DNA from: Flavobacteriales bacterium
GTDB lineage: Bacteria > Bacteroidota > Bacteroidia > Flavobacteriales > Flavobacteriaceae
Direction of reading: 5' to 3'
Length of the DNA stretch: 43,060 bases
Assembly (NCBI GenBank): GCA_002737105.1
Contig: NSHO01000001.1
Location: forward strand, 1 to 43,060
The notes beneath the pieces are model-generated. The model ran no database searches. It was not told the origin of the DNA and was given only the letters and a program-made list of their open reading frames with translations. How positions within the stretch are numbered: position 1 is the stretch's first letter; each line of letters starts with the position of its first letter. Below, one piece after another: positions 1 through 8,032 of the stretch. The position numbers and the translations under genes were made by a program.

Positions 1-1989
1 TTTTTCAAGACTCTTAAATTTTTTTGTTTGCGATTCAATATCGACAATTTCTTTTTTATAGGCAGTATAATTTAAACTTATAGTATTGTCTTCTTTTCTA
101 TCGTTAATCCATTTTGCATTTTCTGAAATTAAGTTAAAGTTATCGTTATTAGCAATTCTTTTCTGACTATTCGCAATTACTTTATCATAATTTATCTGTA
201 AAGGCGTATAATTTGCAGGTTCGATTTTATCCCATGGCAAAGCACTTTTTTCATCTTTTTCACCTGTTTGCATAAAGCTAAAACGATCTGGCATTACAAT
301 ATCACTTTTTACACCTTCTAATTGTGTAGAGCCACCATTTATTCTATAAAATTTTTGAGTAGTGGTTTTTAAAGCGCCTAATTCTCCATATTGATTGCCA
401 CGAACAAATTCATTTAATTCAAATACATTCTGAACAGTCCCTTTTCCGTAGGATTGTTTACTACCTATAATAATTCCTCTATTATAATCTTGAATAGCCG
501 CTGCAAAAATCTCAGATGCAGAAGCAGAATAATTATTAATCATAACTACCAACGGACCTTCCCATTGTACTTTAGGATCTGAATCTGGTAAAATTTGAGC
601 TTTACCTCCTGCTGGTTTTACTTGCACCACAGGGCCTTTATCGATAAATAAACCTGTCATTTTTACAACAGTTTCTAAAGATCCACCGCCATTATCACGT
701 AAATCCATTACAATACCTTGAACATTCATAGCTTTCAATCTTTCTATTTCTATGGCCACATCTTTAAAGGCATCTCTGTTAGATCTGTTCTCAAAAGTTT
801 GGTAAAATTTCGGTAAATAAATCACCCCAAATAACTTCCCGTCTTTTTCTACTACAGTAGATTTGGCAAAGGTTTCTTCGGTTTCTACTTCGTCTCTTAC
901 AATTGGAACTACTTTTACAGAACCATCTACTTTTTTCACGGTAAGTTTCACTAAAGTTCCTTTTGGTCCTTTTATTTTTTTTATTACGTCGTCTAATCGC
1001 ATGCCTGCAATGTCAATCGCCTCCTCATTAGCTTGGGCTACTTTAATAATAACATCGCCTTGTTCTAATAATTTACCTCGCCATGCTGGACCACCACTTA
1101 TTAATTCAGACACTTCAATACCTTCATTTTTCTTTTGTAAACGCGCGCCAATTCCTTCAAATTTTCCGCTCATACTTACATCAAATTTCTCTTTATCTTC
1201 TGGCGAAAAATAATAAGTATGTGGGTCATATTGCGTAACAATTGCATTGATATAAACGGTAAACCAATCTTCACGTGTTAATTCTGCAATGAAACTAAAA
1301 TTATTATTTAAATTACTTTCTGTAGTTTTTCTGGCTGTTTTTTCTAATTCTTCAAAAGATTTAGGTTCTATTTTTTCAGCGGGTTTTACGTCTTTAACAT
1401 CTTTAGTTTCATCTGAAATACCTGAACTTAATGCGTTTTGAATGTCTTCTTTATCTGTAATATCACTCAAAACCGCAAGTTCTAATTGCTTTCTCCAACG
1501 CTGATCTAAATCTTTCATAGTAGCTGCATAAGGCAGTTTTTCATAATCTACATTGATGGTTTCGTTGTCATTTAAATCTAAAGGTTTAGAAAGAATGTTA
1601 GTGTAAATTACTTTGGATTCTTTCATTCTTAACATTAATCTTTTGTATGTTAAATCAAAAAACGCCAAATCTTTGCTACGAATCATATCATCAATAGCCA
1701 ATTCATATTTTTGAAATTCAGTAATATCAGATTGAATAAAAAAACGTTTGGTAGGATCTAATGATTCAATGTAAGCGGCATACGCTTTTTTAGAAAATTC
1801 ATCATTTATTTCAATTGGTGAAAAATGACCTTTCTCTAACACAAAAGACAACAGTTCAATTAGCATTTTATCTTTATCGTCGCCGGTTATTTTTTTTGAA
1901 GGAATAAAACTCCATAATCCCGCAGCTAATATCCCTACAACTAATAAAACCTTATAATTTCTTTTCATAAATTCTATACTTTTTTTCAT
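1..1989 (-). CDS. Carboxy-terminal (tail-specific) processing protease, S41 family; 3' end beyond window
   Basis: This is a periplasmic serine protease of the Prc/Tsp type, which degrades or trims proteins from the C-terminus. The frame is open from the left edge to an ATG at 1987-1989, so the C-terminus is missing. A second in-frame ATG at 1966-1968 is equally usable. The N-terminus has a signal-anchor (VLLVVGILAAGLWSF). A long helical region follows, then a PDZ domain (GKFEGIGARL to LVKLTVKK), then the S41 core. The catalytic serine lies in NNYSASASEIFA (around 510-545) and the catalytic lysine in GSKQSYGKGTVQ (around 440-475). It is divergent from surE. A minus-strand -7 box (TAAATTTG, 2056-2049) lies upstream with no good -33 element. 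Family assignment is firm; the substrate is unknown. Confidence 0.93.
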   Translation of the reverse strand, partial: MKKSIEFMKRNYKVLLVVGILAAGLWSFIPSKKITGDDKDKMLIELLSFVLEKGHFSPIEINDEFSKKAYAAYIESLDPTKRFFIQSDITEFQKYELAIDDMIRSKDLAFFDLTYKRLMLRMKESKVIYTNILSKPLDLNDNETINVDYEKLPYAATMKDLDQRWRKQLELAVLSDITDKEDIQNALSSGISDETKDVKDVKPAEKIEPKSFEELEKTARKTTESNLNNNFSFIAELTREDWFTVYINAIVTQYDPHTYYFSPEDKEKFDVSMSGKFEGIGARLQKKNEGIEVSELISGGPAWRGKLLEQGDVIIKVAQANEEAIDIAGMRLDDVIKKIKGPKGTLVKLTVKKVDGSVKVVPIVRDEVETEETFAKSTVVEKDGKLFGVIYLPKFYQTFENRSNRDAFKDVAIEIERLKAMNVQGIVMDLRDNGGGSLETVVKMTGLFIDKGPVVQVKPAGGKAQILPDSDPKVQWEGPLVVMINNYSASASEIFAAAIQDYNRGIIIGSKQSYGKGTVQNVFELNEFVRGNQYGELGALKTTTQKFYRINGGSTQLEGVKSDIVMPDRFSFMQTGEKDEKSALPWDKIEPANYTPLQINYDKVIANSQKRIANNDNFNLISENAKWINDRKEDNTISLNYTAYKKEIVDIESQTKKFKSLEK

Positions 1990-2122
1990 TTTTAAATTCT
2001 AAAATCGTGCCAAATAGTCATTGTATTACTTGTAAAAAAACAAGATAACAAATTTAATATTTTAATCTGCAAATAAATAATAAATTATAATAATTTAGCA
2101 AATAATTTAACACAATTGCAAA

Positions 2123-2878
2123 ATGAAAAAAATTCTAGTTACTAATGACGACGGAATTGCTGCTCCAGGCATAAAAGCTTTAACTGAAGTCATGCATGAA
2201 TTAGGTGAAATTTATATCATTGCGCCAGACAGCGCACAAAGTGGCATGGGTCACGCTATTACCATAAATAGTACTTTAGAATTGAAACATATTCCTAATT
2301 TTTTAGGAACAAATAATGCCTACAGTTGTTCTGGAACACCAGTAGATTGTGTAAAAATGGGCGTACATGAGGTGATGAAAAACAAACCTGATTTATGTGT
2401 TTCCGGTGTCAATCATGGGTCTAATTCCTCCATAAATGTAATTTATTCTGGTACGATGAGTGCTGCTGTTGAAGGCGGTATTGAAGGCATTCCTTCTATC
2501 GGATTTTCATTGTGCGATTACAGTTGGGACGCAAATTTTGAATACATCAAACCTTTTATCAAGAAAATTGCTTTAGAAGTTTTAGAAAAGGGATTGCCTG
2601 AAGGGGTGGTTTTGAATGTTAATTTTCCGAAAACAGATAAAATTAAAGGTATAAAAATTTGTCGTCAAGCGAAAGCCACTTGGGAAGAAGAATTTGACAA
2701 GCGCACCAACCCAATGGGCAAAGAATATTATTGGTTAACAGGAAAATTTGTCAATCATGATAACGGCGAAGATACGGATGAATGGGCTTTAGCTAATGAT
2801 TACATTTCTATAGTTCCCGTTCATTTTGATTTGACAGCTTATCACGCGATGCAACAATTAAATAGTTGGGATTTATAG
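2123..2878 (+). CDS. surE: 5'/3'-nucleotidase SurE
   Basis: SurE is a metal-dependent nucleoside monophosphate phosphatase, usually linked to stationary-phase survival. The 251-residue protein starts KKILVTNDDGIAAPGI, which contains the metal-binding NDDG. It has the conserved SGVNHGSN and YSGTMSAAVEG segments around residues 93-115 that complete the active site. Length is normal for the family. The gene stands alone, divergent from the tail-specific protease and convergent with the LacI-type regulator, with only 24 bp between the two stop codons. A weak -7-like TAATTTAG is at 2091-2098. Confidence 0.96.
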   Translation: MKKILVTNDDGIAAPGIKALTEVMHELGEIYIIAPDSAQSGMGHAITINSTLELKHIPNFLGTNNAYSCSGTPVDCVKMGVHEVMKNKPDLCVSGVNHGSNSSINVIYSGTMSAAVEGGIEGIPSIGFSLCDYSWDANFEYIKPFIKKIALEVLEKGLPEGVVLNVNFPKTDKIKGIKICRQAKATWEEEFDKRTNPMGKEYYWLTGKFVNHDNGEDTDEWALANDYISIVPVHFDLTAYHAMQQLNSWDL

Positions 2879-2902
2879 TTTAAAAACATTATTGCTTTTT
2901 GT

Positions 2903-3937
2903 TTAAAACAATTTTCTAACAGAATCTCTTTTTCTTAATTCTGTTTTAATTACAACGGTTTCAAATATTTTTTCGGTTTCAGAATCTGAAATTTCTTCGA
3001 TACGTTTGATAATTAATTCGGCTGTTTTGTGGCCGATTTCAGGAGCATGTTGACTAATTGTAGATAAGCTTGGCGTCATTCTTCTTGACCATAATCCATC
3101 TGCAAAACCAATAATTGAAATGTCATTTGGTACATGAAATCCGTTTTTCAAACAAAATTTCATGGCGGTTACTGCAGCATATTCATTAATTGCAAAAATA
3201 GCATCAAGTTTGTTTTCTAAAATAAGTTGCCCCATTTTTTCATCAAATCCTTCATCTGAATCTGTCAACAAAACTAAAGTGGCGTCAAATTTCTTATTGT
3301 TTTTTTGCAATGCTTCTTTGTAACCATTTGCTCTTAACTTTCCAACGCTTAAATTGTTAATTGTAGAAAAGAGTGCGATTTTTTTACAATCGGTATTAAT
3401 TAAATATTGTGTGGCTTCAACAGAAGAATCAAAATCATCAACAATTACTTTGTCACATTTTAATTCTGAGGCAATTCTATCAAATAAAACTACTGGTGTG
3501 CCGTCTCGCAATACATTATGTATATGTGTTAAATTATTTTCTTTTTGAGTTTCTTCTGCTAGAGCTAATATAAAACCGTCTATAGCCCCATTATCTAACA
3601 TTTCAATCATTTGTTTCTCTTTTTCTAGAGATTCATTAGACATACATGTAATCAAATTATACCCTTTTTCGTTGGCATATAATTCAATTCCAGAAAATAC
3701 TTTTGCAAAAAAAGGATTTAAAATATTTGGTAAAATAACGCCAATAGTATAAGAACGCTGATTTTTTAAATTTTTAGCTATACTATTTGGCTTATAATTT
3801 TTTAGTTGCGCAAACTCTTTAATTTTAATTTTAGTTAGTTCACTAATTTCTGGGCTATTACTTAGCGCTTTAGAAACTGTTGAGGTAGAAACACCTAATT
3901 CTTTAGCTAATTCTTTTAATGTGGGTTTAGATTTCAT
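2903..3937 (-). CDS. LacI-family transcriptional regulator
   Basis: The 344-residue protein has the family's layout. An N-terminal helix-turn-helix covers residues about 6-25 (LKELAKELGVSTSTVSKALS), followed by the hinge helix region (YKPNSIAKNLK) and a periplasmic-binding-protein-like effector domain starting around residue 62 (TIGVILPNILNPFFAKV). These proteins dimerise and bind a palindromic operator, with sugars or nucleosides as usual effectors. No sugar transport or catabolic gene is adjacent, so its regulon cannot be guessed from context. A -7 box in its own orientation (TATTTTTG, 3965-3958) lies just upstream of the start. The 211-bp gap to rplM holds this and the rplM promoter. Confidence 0.92.
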   Translation of the reverse strand: MKSKPTLKELAKELGVSTSTVSKALSNSPEISELTKIKIKEFAQLKNYKPNSIAKNLKNQRSYTIGVILPNILNPFFAKVFSGIELYANEKGYNLITCMSNESLEKEKQMIEMLDNGAIDGFILALAEETQKENNLTHIHNVLRDGTPVVLFDRIASELKCDKVIVDDFDSSVEATQYLINTDCKKIALFSTINNLSVGKLRANGYKEALQKNNKKFDATLVLLTDSDEGFDEKMGQLILENKLDAIFAINEYAAVTAMKFCLKNGFHVPNDISIIGFADGLWSRRMTPSLSTISQHAPEIGHKTAELIIKRIEEISDSETEKIFETVVIKTELRKRDSVRKLF

Positions 3938-4060
3938 TTTTTATACTATTTCAAATTCAAAAATATAAAAATTCATCGAAAAGAACCTTATAAAATGAAT
4001 ATATTTTATAACCTCTTTTAATGAGTTCAAAATCAATACAAAAGAATTTTAGTTTAGAGT

Positions 4061-4090
4061 TTGTAATTTTAATAAATAATTGTACTTTTG
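4061..4090 (+). promoter_or_regulatory. Bacteroidota-type promoter of the rplM operon
   Basis: TTG at 4061-4063, a 19-bp spacer, then TACTTTTG at 4083-4090. This matches the -33 TTG / -7 TAnnTTTG consensus of Bacteroidota exactly. Transcription should begin a few bases after 4090, at the foot of the leader hairpin. Confidence 0.85.
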
Positions 4091-4094
4091 CACC

Positions 4095-4119
4095 CCTAAT
4101 CCCTAAGTTTGGGAATAGG
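4095..4119 (+). promoter_or_regulatory. Leader hairpin at the 5' end of the rplM operon mRNA
   Basis: CCTA (4095-4098) pairs with TAGG (4116-4119), and TCCC (4100-4103) with GGGA (4111-4114). A single A-A mismatch separates the two stems and the loop has seven bases. It sits at the predicted transcript start, about 30 bases before the GTG start codon. Its place suggests a ribosomal-protein leader that could be bound by L13, but no known leader family was matched. Confidence 0.55.
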
Positions 4120-4148
4120 AATGGAATGTTTAATTAAAAATTAGTATT

Positions 4149-4604
4149 GTGAACACATTAAGCTACAAGACAATTTCGGCAAACAAAGCTACTGCGGATA
4201 AGCAGTGGGTTGTTGTAGATGCTGAAGGTCATAACTTAGGTCGTTTTGCTTCAAAAGTAGCTATGTTATTGAGAGGTAAGTACAAGCCAAGTTATACGCC
4301 GCATGTTGACTGTGGAGATAACGTAATTGTTATTAACGCAGAAAAAATCAATCTTACTGGAAACAAATTGGATGAGAAAACGTACATCCGTCACACAGGT
4401 TATCCAGGAGGACAAAGAAGTCTAACTGCAAAAGTAATGCAACAAAAAAATCCTGCATTATTAGTAGAAAAAGCAGTTAAAGGAATGTTGCCTAAAAACA
4501 AATTAGGAGCACAATTATTCCGTAATTTAAATGTTAACGTAGGAGATGCGCACAAACACGCTGCACAAACGCCTAAAGCCGTTAACCTAAACGATCTTAA
4601 GTAA
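4149..4604 (+). CDS. rplM: 50S ribosomal protein L13 (uL13)
   Basis: An early-assembling large-subunit protein of 151 residues. The segments WVVVDAEGHNLGRFASKVAMLLRGKYKP and YIRHTGYPGG are diagnostic of uL13. The start is GTG at 4149; the in-frame N-terminus NTLSYKTISANKAT fits flavobacterial L13, and no ATG is available nearby. It is the first gene of rplM-rpsI-rpsB-tsf, and its TAA shares one base with the rpsI ATG (TAATG at 4602-4606), so translation is probably coupled. Expression is driven by the promoter at 4061-4090 and may be feedback-regulated through the leader hairpin. Confidence 0.97.
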   Translation: MNTLSYKTISANKATADKQWVVVDAEGHNLGRFASKVAMLLRGKYKPSYTPHVDCGDNVIVINAEKINLTGNKLDEKTYIRHTGYPGGQRSLTAKVMQQKNPALLVEKAVKGMLPKNKLGAQLFRNLNVNVGDAHKHAAQTPKAVNLNDLK

Positions 4605-4990
4605 TGGGAGTAATTCACAAAATCGGAAGAAGAAAATGTGCAGTAGCACGTGTTTATGTTTCAGAAGGAACTGGTAACATTACAGTTAACAAAAGAGCGT
4701 TTGCTGTATACTTTCCAACTGCTACATTGCAGTACAAAGTAAAACAAGCCTTAACATTAACTAACAACGAAAACAATTTTGATGTTAAAATTAATGTATA
4801 CGGTGGTGGCGCAACTGGTCAAGCAGAAGCTGTAAGAATGGCAATTGCAAGAGCAATGTGCGAAGTAGAAGCAGAAAACAGATTGGTATTAAAACCAGAA
4901 GGATTACTAACAAGAGATCCAAGAATGGTAGAACGTAAAAAATTCGGTCAGAAAAAAGCACGTAAGAGATTCCAATTCTCGAAACGTTAA
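4604..4990 (+). CDS. rpsI: 30S ribosomal protein S9 (uS9)
   Basis: A small-subunit protein of 128 residues whose C-terminal tail reaches the P site and contacts tRNA. It shows the IGRRKCAVARVY start, the GGGATGQAEAVRMAIARA core and the basic tail ending KRFQFSKR; the final Lys-Arg is the universal tRNA-contacting end. It overlaps the rplM stop by one base, the standard rplM-rpsI pairing. A 178-bp gap separates it from rpsB. Confidence 0.97.
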   Translation: MGVIHKIGRRKCAVARVYVSEGTGNITVNKRAFAVYFPTATLQYKVKQALTLTNNENNFDVKINVYGGGATGQAEAVRMAIARAMCEVEAENRLVLKPEGLLTRDPRMVERKKFGQKKARKRFQFSKR

Positions 4991-5065
4991 TATTCGGTAT
5001 TTATCAGAATATATTTTCAGAACCTTTTTTACAATTAAATTAGAAATTAAAAACAAGTTGTCGAT

Positions 5066-5089
5066 ATTTCTTTTTATTGAAAAAGAAAT
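5066..5089 (+). promoter_or_regulatory. Perfect AT-rich hairpin in the rpsI-rpsB intergenic leader
   Basis: ATTTCTTTTT (5066-5075) pairs perfectly with AAAAAGAAAT (5080-5089) around an ATTG loop. No U-run follows, so it is not a standard terminator. It lies about 80 bases before the rpsB start in an unusually long gap for this operon. It may be an S2 leader element, an RNA processing site, or chance in AT-rich DNA. Confidence 0.35.
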
Positions 5090-5168
5090 TAGTTTAGCAT
5101 CTAAATGAAGCCTTAAGCTTTAAGCCAAAAGGAACATTGCTAGAACACGGAACGTAAACTATTACAAA

Positions 5169-6044
5169 ATGGCAAACAAAATTGACGTTAAAGAATTATT
5201 AGAAGCAGGTGTTCATTTCGGACACATGACTCGTAAATGGGATCCAAACATGGCTCCATACATTTATATGGAACGTAATGGTATACATATCATTAACCTA
5301 TATAAAACGGCTGCAAAAATTGAAGAAGCTAATGAGGCTTTAAAAAGTATTGCAGCATCTGGTAGAAAAATACTTTTCGTAGCTACCAAAAAACAAGCAA
5401 AAGACATCGTTGCTGAAAAAGCAGCTGCTTGTAACATGCCTTACATCACTGAAAGATGGCCAGGTGGAATGTTAACCAACTTTATCACTATTAGAAAAGC
5501 TATTAAAAAAATGGCTTCTATTGATAGAATGAAAAAAGACGGTACTTTCATGACACTTTCAAAAAAGGAACGTTTACAAGTAGATCGTTTAAGAGCAAAA
5601 TTAGACAAGAACTTAGGTTCAATTGCTGACATGTCAAGAATTCCTGCTGCATTATTTGTAGTAGATATTAAAGCGGAACATATCGCGGTAAAAGAAGCAA
5701 AAAAGTTAAACATTCCAGTTTTCGCAATGGTTGATACAAACTCTGACCCACGTTTGGTTGAGTATGTTATTCCTGCTAACGATGACGCTTCTAAATCAAT
5801 CGATAAAATTTTATCTTTAGTAACTGCTTCAATTACAGAAGGTTTATCTGAAAGAAAATCAGACAAAGATGAAACTTCAACTGAAGAAACTAAAGCTGAA
5901 GCAGCTCCAGTAGCTGAAATTCAGGCTGAAGAAACTAAAGCTGAAGAAGCTCCAGTAGCTGAAATTCAGGCTGAAGAAACTAAAGCTGAAGAAGCTCCAG
6001 TAACTGAAGAAACTGAGGCTGAAGAAACTTCAACTGAAGCATAA
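5169..6044 (+). CDS. rpsB: 30S ribosomal protein S2 (uS2) with repeated acidic C-terminal extension
   Basis: Residues 1 to about 230 form a normal uS2: KELLEAGVHFGHMTRKWDP, ILFVATKKQAKD, ERWPGGMLTNF and the late PVFAMVDTNSDP segment all match. S2 joins the 30S head late and interacts with S1. Residues from about 233 to 291 are an added acidic tail. Its core is close to three copies of a 15-residue unit (EETKAEEAPVAEIQA), encoded by a 45-bp tandem DNA repeat at 5881-6015. The tail is low-complexity Glu/Ala/Pro and probably disordered. The gene is followed by tsf, as in most bacteria. The tail length should vary between strains. Confidence 0.96.
   Translation: MANKIDVKELLEAGVHFGHMTRKWDPNMAPYIYMERNGIHIINLYKTAAKIEEANEALKSIAASGRKILFVATKKQAKDIVAEKAAACNMPYITERWPGGMLTNFITIRKAIKKMASIDRMKKDGTFMTLSKKERLQVDRLRAKLDKNLGSIADMSRIPAALFVVDIKAEHIAVKEAKKLNIPVFAMVDTNSDPRLVEYVIPANDDASKSIDKILSLVTASITEGLSERKSDKDETSTEETKAEAAPVAEIQAEETKAEEAPVAEIQAEETKAEEAPVTEETEAEETSTEA
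5881..6015 (+). repeat. 45-bp tandem repeat inside rpsB
   Basis: Copies begin at 5881, 5926 and 5971, each opening CTGAAGAAACTAAAGCTGAA. The first two are nearly identical and the third diverges at its end. The unit is a multiple of three, so copy-number change alters tail length without shifting frame. Confidence 0.9.
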
Positions 6045-6063
6045 ATACTTAAAATTCCGAAAG

Positions 6064-6136
6064 TATAATTCCAAACTCCAAACTAATTTATTAACCATTT
6101 GTTATAAATTATATAAAACTGGAATTTGGAATTATA
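6064..6136. repeat. Imperfect inverted repeat of TTCCAAA words
   Basis: TATAATTCCAAACTCCA (6064-6080) and TGGAATTTGGAATTATA (6120-6136) are complementary over 17 bases with one mismatch, enclosing 39 bases. A T-rich run follows. The same words recur at 24532-24583. It lies between rpsB and tsf, so it could shape co-transcription of the two genes. Confidence 0.65.
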
Positions 6137-6182
6137 CGATTGGAATTTCTTTTTTTACATTAATAATCTAAAATAAAATAAA

Positions 6183-7007
6183 ATGTCAAATATAACTGCT
6201 GCTGAAGTTAACAAATTAAGAACTACAACCGGTGCTGGTATGATGGATTGCAAAAAAGCTTTAGTTGAAGCTGAAGGTGATTTTGAATTAGCCATTGAAA
6301 TTTTAAGAAAAAAAGGTCAAAAAGTTGCCGCAAACCGTTCAGATAGAGAATCTACAGAAGGTGCTGTTATTGCTGTTGTAAATAGCGATAATACTGCTGG
6401 TGTTGTAATTTCTTTAAATTGTGAAACAGACTTCGTAGGAAAAAATGAAGGTTTCGTAAAATTAGCAAATGATTTTGCAAACTTAGCTTTAAATTTTACA
6501 GATAAAGACGCTTTCTTAGCTTCTGATTTTGGTGGAATTACTGTTGCTGAAAAATTAATTGAGCAAACAGGTGTTATTGGAGAAAAAATTGAAATTGGTG
6601 CTTTCGAAAGATTAGAAGGTGCTTTTATCAATTCATACATTCACGCTGGAAACGGTATTGCTACTTTAGTGGCTTTATCTGCAAATGTTGATGGTGGTGC
6701 TGAAGCTGCAAGAAACATTGCTATGCAAGCTGCTGCAATGGCGCCAATCGCTTTAGACGAAGCAGGTGTAGATGCTGATACAATTGCTAAAGAAATAGAA
6801 ATTGCTAAAGACATGTTACGTCAAGAAGGTAAACCAGAAGCAATGATTGAAAACATCGCTAAAGGAAAATTAGGTCGTTTCTTTAAAGACAATACTTTAG
6901 TAAACCAAGATTACATTAAAGATAGTTCAATTAGTGTGGCTGCTTATATTAAATCTGTAAACGCAGATTTAAAAGTAACTGGTTTCAAAAGAGCTGCTTT
7001 AGGATAA
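6183..7007 (+). CDS. tsf: Translation elongation factor Ts
   Basis: EF-Ts is the guanine-nucleotide exchange factor of EF-Tu. The N-terminal UBA-like domain (residues 1-45: AAEVNKLRTTTGAGMMDCKK, then AIEILRKKGQKVA) is followed by the diagnostic CETDFVGKN motif near residue 80, the core, and the C-terminal module ending VTGFKRAALG. Length is 274 residues. From memory, EF-Ts of many Flavobacterium species is about 320 residues with an insertion in the central region, so this looks like a compact version. It is last in the rplM operon and is followed by a strong intrinsic terminator. Confidence 0.97.
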   Translation: MSNITAAEVNKLRTTTGAGMMDCKKALVEAEGDFELAIEILRKKGQKVAANRSDRESTEGAVIAVVNSDNTAGVVISLNCETDFVGKNEGFVKLANDFANLALNFTDKDAFLASDFGGITVAEKLIEQTGVIGEKIEIGAFERLEGAFINSYIHAGNGIATLVALSANVDGGAEAARNIAMQAAAMAPIALDEAGVDADTIAKEIEIAKDMLRQEGKPEAMIENIAKGKLGRFFKDNTLVNQDYIKDSSISVAAYIKSVNADLKVTGFKRAALG

Positions 7008-7036
7008 TATATCTTAAAAAAATAACTATACCTTTG

Positions 7037-7067
7037 AGGCTGTCAAATTTGACAGCCTTATTTTTTT
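7037..7067 (+). terminator. Intrinsic terminator after tsf
   Basis: A perfect 22-base palindrome at 7037-7058 (arms AGGCTGTCAAA and TTTGACAGCCT) is followed by TTATTTTTTT. It ends the ribosomal operon only 10 bases before the next start codon. Confidence 0.9.
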
Positions 7068-7077
7068 ACACCTATTT

Positions 7078-7971
7078 ATGGAAAATAAAAATTCAAAATG
7101 GTTTATATTGCTGGTTTTAGCAATAGTCTGGGGAAGTTCATTTATTTTAATGAAAAAAGGGTTAGATGGCGGCATGAATCCTTATCAATTAGGAGCGTAT
7201 CGAATAATTTTTACTTCCGTTTTTTTGCTATTAATCGCAGGAAAAGAACTATTTAAGATAGAAAAAAAGAAAATGAAGTACATTATTTTAGCCGGACTAT
7301 TGGGCAACTTCTTCCCTATTTTTCTTTTTGCATTGGCACAAACACAAATTAGTAGTTCTATTAGCTCTACCTTAAACTCGTTTACTCCATTAAATACTTT
7401 GATAATTGGAAGTTTTTTTTTCGGACTCACGTTTAAAAAGAAACAAATTTACGGATTGCTAATTGGGATAATTGGTTGTTTGGTATTAGTATATGCAGGC
7501 GCTTCAGGAAATCCATCAAAAAATTATTGGTTTGCCTTATTGGTAATTATCGCTTCATGGTGTTATGCTGCAAATATTAATATGGTGAAAAAATATTTGT
7601 TTGACGTATCGCCAATTGGCATTACTGTTGGAAATTTTGCTTTTCTTCTTATTCCTGCTTTGTTAATTTTAATATTTACAGGTTATGATTTTCAAGTCAT
7701 TCAAAACAGTACGGATGCTTTGGGTATTTCAAACGATGTACATCCATTAGTTTATGTAGCCATTTTAGGAATTGTAGGCACAGGGTTGGCTAATATTTAT
7801 TTTTATAAACTCATTCAAATGTCGTCTCCTATTTTTGCTTCTAATGTAACGTATTTGATACCTGTTGTAGCAACAATATGGAGTGTAATTTTTAACGAAG
7901 GCGTTACTTTATTACAAGTTTTAGGAACCATTATTATTTTGTTTGGCGTTTATATTACAAATAGAAAATAA
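7078..7971 (+). CDS. EamA/DMT-superfamily transporter
   Basis: An inner-membrane protein of 297 residues with about ten hydrophobic segments in two homologous EamA halves (about residues 6-135 and 150-290). The N-terminal WGSSFILMKKGLDGG and the proline-glycine rich helix starts are typical of drug/metabolite exporters; the substrate cannot be inferred. Its ATG is just after the tsf terminator. A promoter-like TTG (7034-7036) and TATTTTTT (7059-7066) flank the terminator palindrome, so the gene may be expressed from within it. A bidirectional terminator follows. Confidence 0.88.
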   Translation: MENKNSKWFILLVLAIVWGSSFILMKKGLDGGMNPYQLGAYRIIFTSVFLLLIAGKELFKIEKKKMKYIILAGLLGNFFPIFLFALAQTQISSSISSTLNSFTPLNTLIIGSFFFGLTFKKKQIYGLLIGIIGCLVLVYAGASGNPSKNYWFALLVIIASWCYAANINMVKKYLFDVSPIGITVGNFAFLLIPALLILIFTGYDFQVIQNSTDALGISNDVHPLVYVAILGIVGTGLANIYFYKLIQMSSPIFASNVTYLIPVVATIWSVIFNEGVTLLQVLGTIIILFGVYITNRK

Positions 7972-7986
7972 AAATTTATTGCATAA

Positions 7987-8014
7987 AAAAAGGATTGCTT
8001 TCGCAATCCTTTTT
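7987..8014. terminator. Bidirectional terminator between the DMT and M16 genes
   Basis: AAAAAGGATTGC (7987-7998) and GCAATCCTTTTT (8003-8014) pair perfectly around TTTC. The A-run and T-run let it act on both convergent transcripts. Confidence 0.9.
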
Positions 8015-8032
8015 CATTTTCAAAAAATAAAT

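Noticed and set aside
863..1213. Plus-strand reading frame of 116 codons
   Set aside because: It lies opposite the strongly supported S41 protease gene and its Ser/Phe-rich product looks like an antisense shadow.
4061..7067. Shine-Dalgarno sites as start evidence
   Set aside because: Flavobacteriia rarely use them and none is consistent here, so starts were judged by family N-termini, overlaps and promoters.
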